This document shows positions 6,445 to 7,544 of a stretch of 7,544 nt of DNA, in pieces. Source of the stretch: Rickettsiales bacterium (GTDB lineage: Bacteria; Pseudomonadota; Alphaproteobacteria; Rickettsiales; UBA1997). The stretch covers positions 1-7,544 of the forward strand of contig CANMEW010000064.1 of the NCBI GenBank assembly GCA_947496905.1. Direction: 5' to 3'. The notes beneath the pieces are model-generated. The model saw nothing but the letters and a program-made list of their open reading frames with translations. It was not told where the DNA came from and did not search any database. Both the position numbers and the translations under genes were made by a program. The stretch's first letter is position 1. Each line of letters opens with the position of its first letter.

Positions 6445-7544
6445 ATGCAAAATTTACAAAAAATCTCTCGCTGCCTGATTTCTGTTTCTGATAAATCTGG
6501 AATCGTTGAACTAGCTAAATATCTGGCTTCAAAAGGTGTGGAAATAATTTCAACCGGCGGCACCAGAAAGCTTCTGGCGCAAAATCAAATTCCCGTCAAA
6601 GACATTTCTGAATTCACAAATTTTCCTGAAATCATGGATGGTCGCGTCAAAACTTTACATCCCAAAGTGCATGGCGGACTACTTGCCGAATTGAGAAATC
6701 CAGAGCATGTAAGGGAAGCTGAAGAAAATAAAATCGAGTCAATCGACCTACTCATCGTTAACCTCTACCCATTTGCCGCAACCGTCGCCAGCACTTCTGA
6801 CGAAAAACAAATCATTGAAAATATCGACATTGGTGGTCCGGCAATGATTCGCTCCGCCTCCAAAAATTTTATCTACAAAACCGTCATTACTGCAATTGAT
6901 CAGTACCAAAATTTAATTGCTGAGATGGAGAAAAACTCCTCATCAACCGACCTTGAATTCAGGAAAAACTTGGCGGCGCAGGCTTTCAAAAATATTGCTG
7001 ATTACGACATTTCAATTTCCAACTACTTCAACTCAAAAACTCCAGAGAGCGCATTTTTTTCACTGAGCGGAAACCTAAAGCAGTCTCTACGTTACGGTGA
7101 AAACTCACACCAAAAAGCAGCGCTTTATGCCACTTCAAACTCCGGTATTGTCGGCGCAAAACAACTGCAAGGAAAAGAGCTTAGCTACAACAACATCAAT
7201 GATTCCGACGCCGCCTATAATCTAGTTTTAGAATTCGAAAAACCGGCCTGTGCCATCATTAAGCATGCTAATCCTTGTGGCGTTGCAATCGCTTCTAACC
7301 TAGATGAAGCCTACGGGCGCGCATTGTCATCCGATCCAAAAAGTGCCTTCGGTGGCATTGTTGCTTTGAATGGAAAAATAGATGAGGGCTTGGCTTTGGC
7401 GCTTTCGCAAATGTTTTTTGAAGTAATCATCGCCAAAGAAATCGACGAGAAAGCCTTGTCGATTTTTTCAGCAAAAAAAAATCTTCGTCTGCTGATTGCT
7501 GATTTTAAAAAAACAGAAAATAGCCAATTAAAATCCGTGTCGGG
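6445..7544 (+). CDS. purH: Bifunctional AICAR formyltransferase / IMP cyclohydrolase PurH (3' end outside window)
   Basis: PurH carries out the last two steps of de novo purine synthesis: formylation of AICAR with 10-formyl-tetrahydrofolate, then ring closure to IMP, in the cytoplasm. Hand translation from the ATG at 6445 gives 366 uninterrupted codons to the window edge. The full family length is about 510-530, so roughly 150 residues are missing. The N-terminal MGS-like cyclohydrolase domain (about 1-195) shows ISVSDKSGI (12-20), ISTGGTRKLL (35-44), the hallmark MDGRVKTLHPKVHGGLL (64-80) and IDIGGPAMIRSASKN (127-141). The transformylase domain begins near 200 with LRYGENSHQ (215-223) and contains the catalytic IIKHANPCG, with Lys273/His274, and SAFGGIVALN (300-309). 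The start leaves the usual short lead before the first strand; no Shine-Dalgarno sequence precedes it. It follows sppA by 50 bp on the same strand. The presence of purH shows purine-synthesis capacity, unlike Rickettsia. Confidence 0.97.
   Translation, partial: MQNLQKISRCLISVSDKSGIVELAKYLASKGVEIISTGGTRKLLAQNQIPVKDISEFTNFPEIMDGRVKTLHPKVHGGLLAELRNPEHVREAEENKIESIDLLIVNLYPFAATVASTSDEKQIIENIDIGGPAMIRSASKNFIYKTVITAIDQYQNLIAEMEKNSSSTDLEFRKNLAAQAFKNIADYDISISNYFNSKTPESAFFSLSGNLKQSLRYGENSHQKAALYATSNSGIVGAKQLQGKELSYNNINDSDAAYNLVLEFEKPACAIIKHANPCGVAIASNLDEAYGRALSSDPKSAFGGIVALNGKIDEGLALALSQMFFEVIIAKEIDEKALSIFSAKKNLRLLIADFKKTENSQLKSVS

Overview
The window is a tightly packed, AT-leaning (around 40% G+C by eye) bacterial chromosome segment with six genes, all on the + strand. 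Both end genes are cut by the window edges. In order they are: the C-terminal part of a CLC-type chloride channel/transporter; lpdA (dihydrolipoamide dehydrogenase, E3); a Cys/Met-metabolism PLP enzyme of the cystathionine gamma-synthase/lyase superfamily; rpsA (ribosomal protein S1, six S1 repeats); sppA (membrane-anchored signal peptide peptidase); and purH (bifunctional AICAR transformylase/IMP cyclohydrolase, 5' two-thirds).

The rpsA-sppA pairing, the 571-residue S1 with a Ser/acidic tail, and the style of the proteins suggest an alphaproteobacterium, possibly Rickettsiales/Holosporales-like or a related AT-rich lineage. A purH gene would be out of place in Rickettsia itself, which lacks de novo purine synthesis. 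This placement is an inference from remembered family patterns, not from a search.

Layout: 1-853 CLC fragment, whose stop codon lies 20 bp inside the lpdA start; 834-2300 lpdA; a 15-bp T-rich gap; 2316-3620 PLP enzyme; a 131-bp intergenic region with inverted repeats, a C/T-rich tract and a weak promoter candidate; 3752-5467 rpsA; a 12-bp gap; 5480-6394 sppA; a 50-bp gap with a second C/T-rich tract; 6445 to the window end, purH. No convincing intrinsic terminator was seen. The first three genes look like one transcription unit, and rpsA-sppA(-purH) like another starting in the 131-bp gap. The genes are housekeeping genes of different pathways (2-oxoacid dehydrogenase E3, sulfur amino acids, translation, membrane proteolysis, purines) and do not form one system.

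The most notable item is a GC-rich, hairpin-forming segment of about 70 bp inserted in frame in lpdA (about 1572-1640). It adds roughly 23 Pro/Ser/Arg/Asp-rich residues to an otherwise normal E3. This resembles the in-frame palindromic elements described in Rickettsia coding genes. Second, none of the five visible start codons has a Shine-Dalgarno sequence, while C/T-rich tracts precede rpsA and purH. The only SD-like sequence near a start codon is on the minus strand, in front of a 28-codon ORF.
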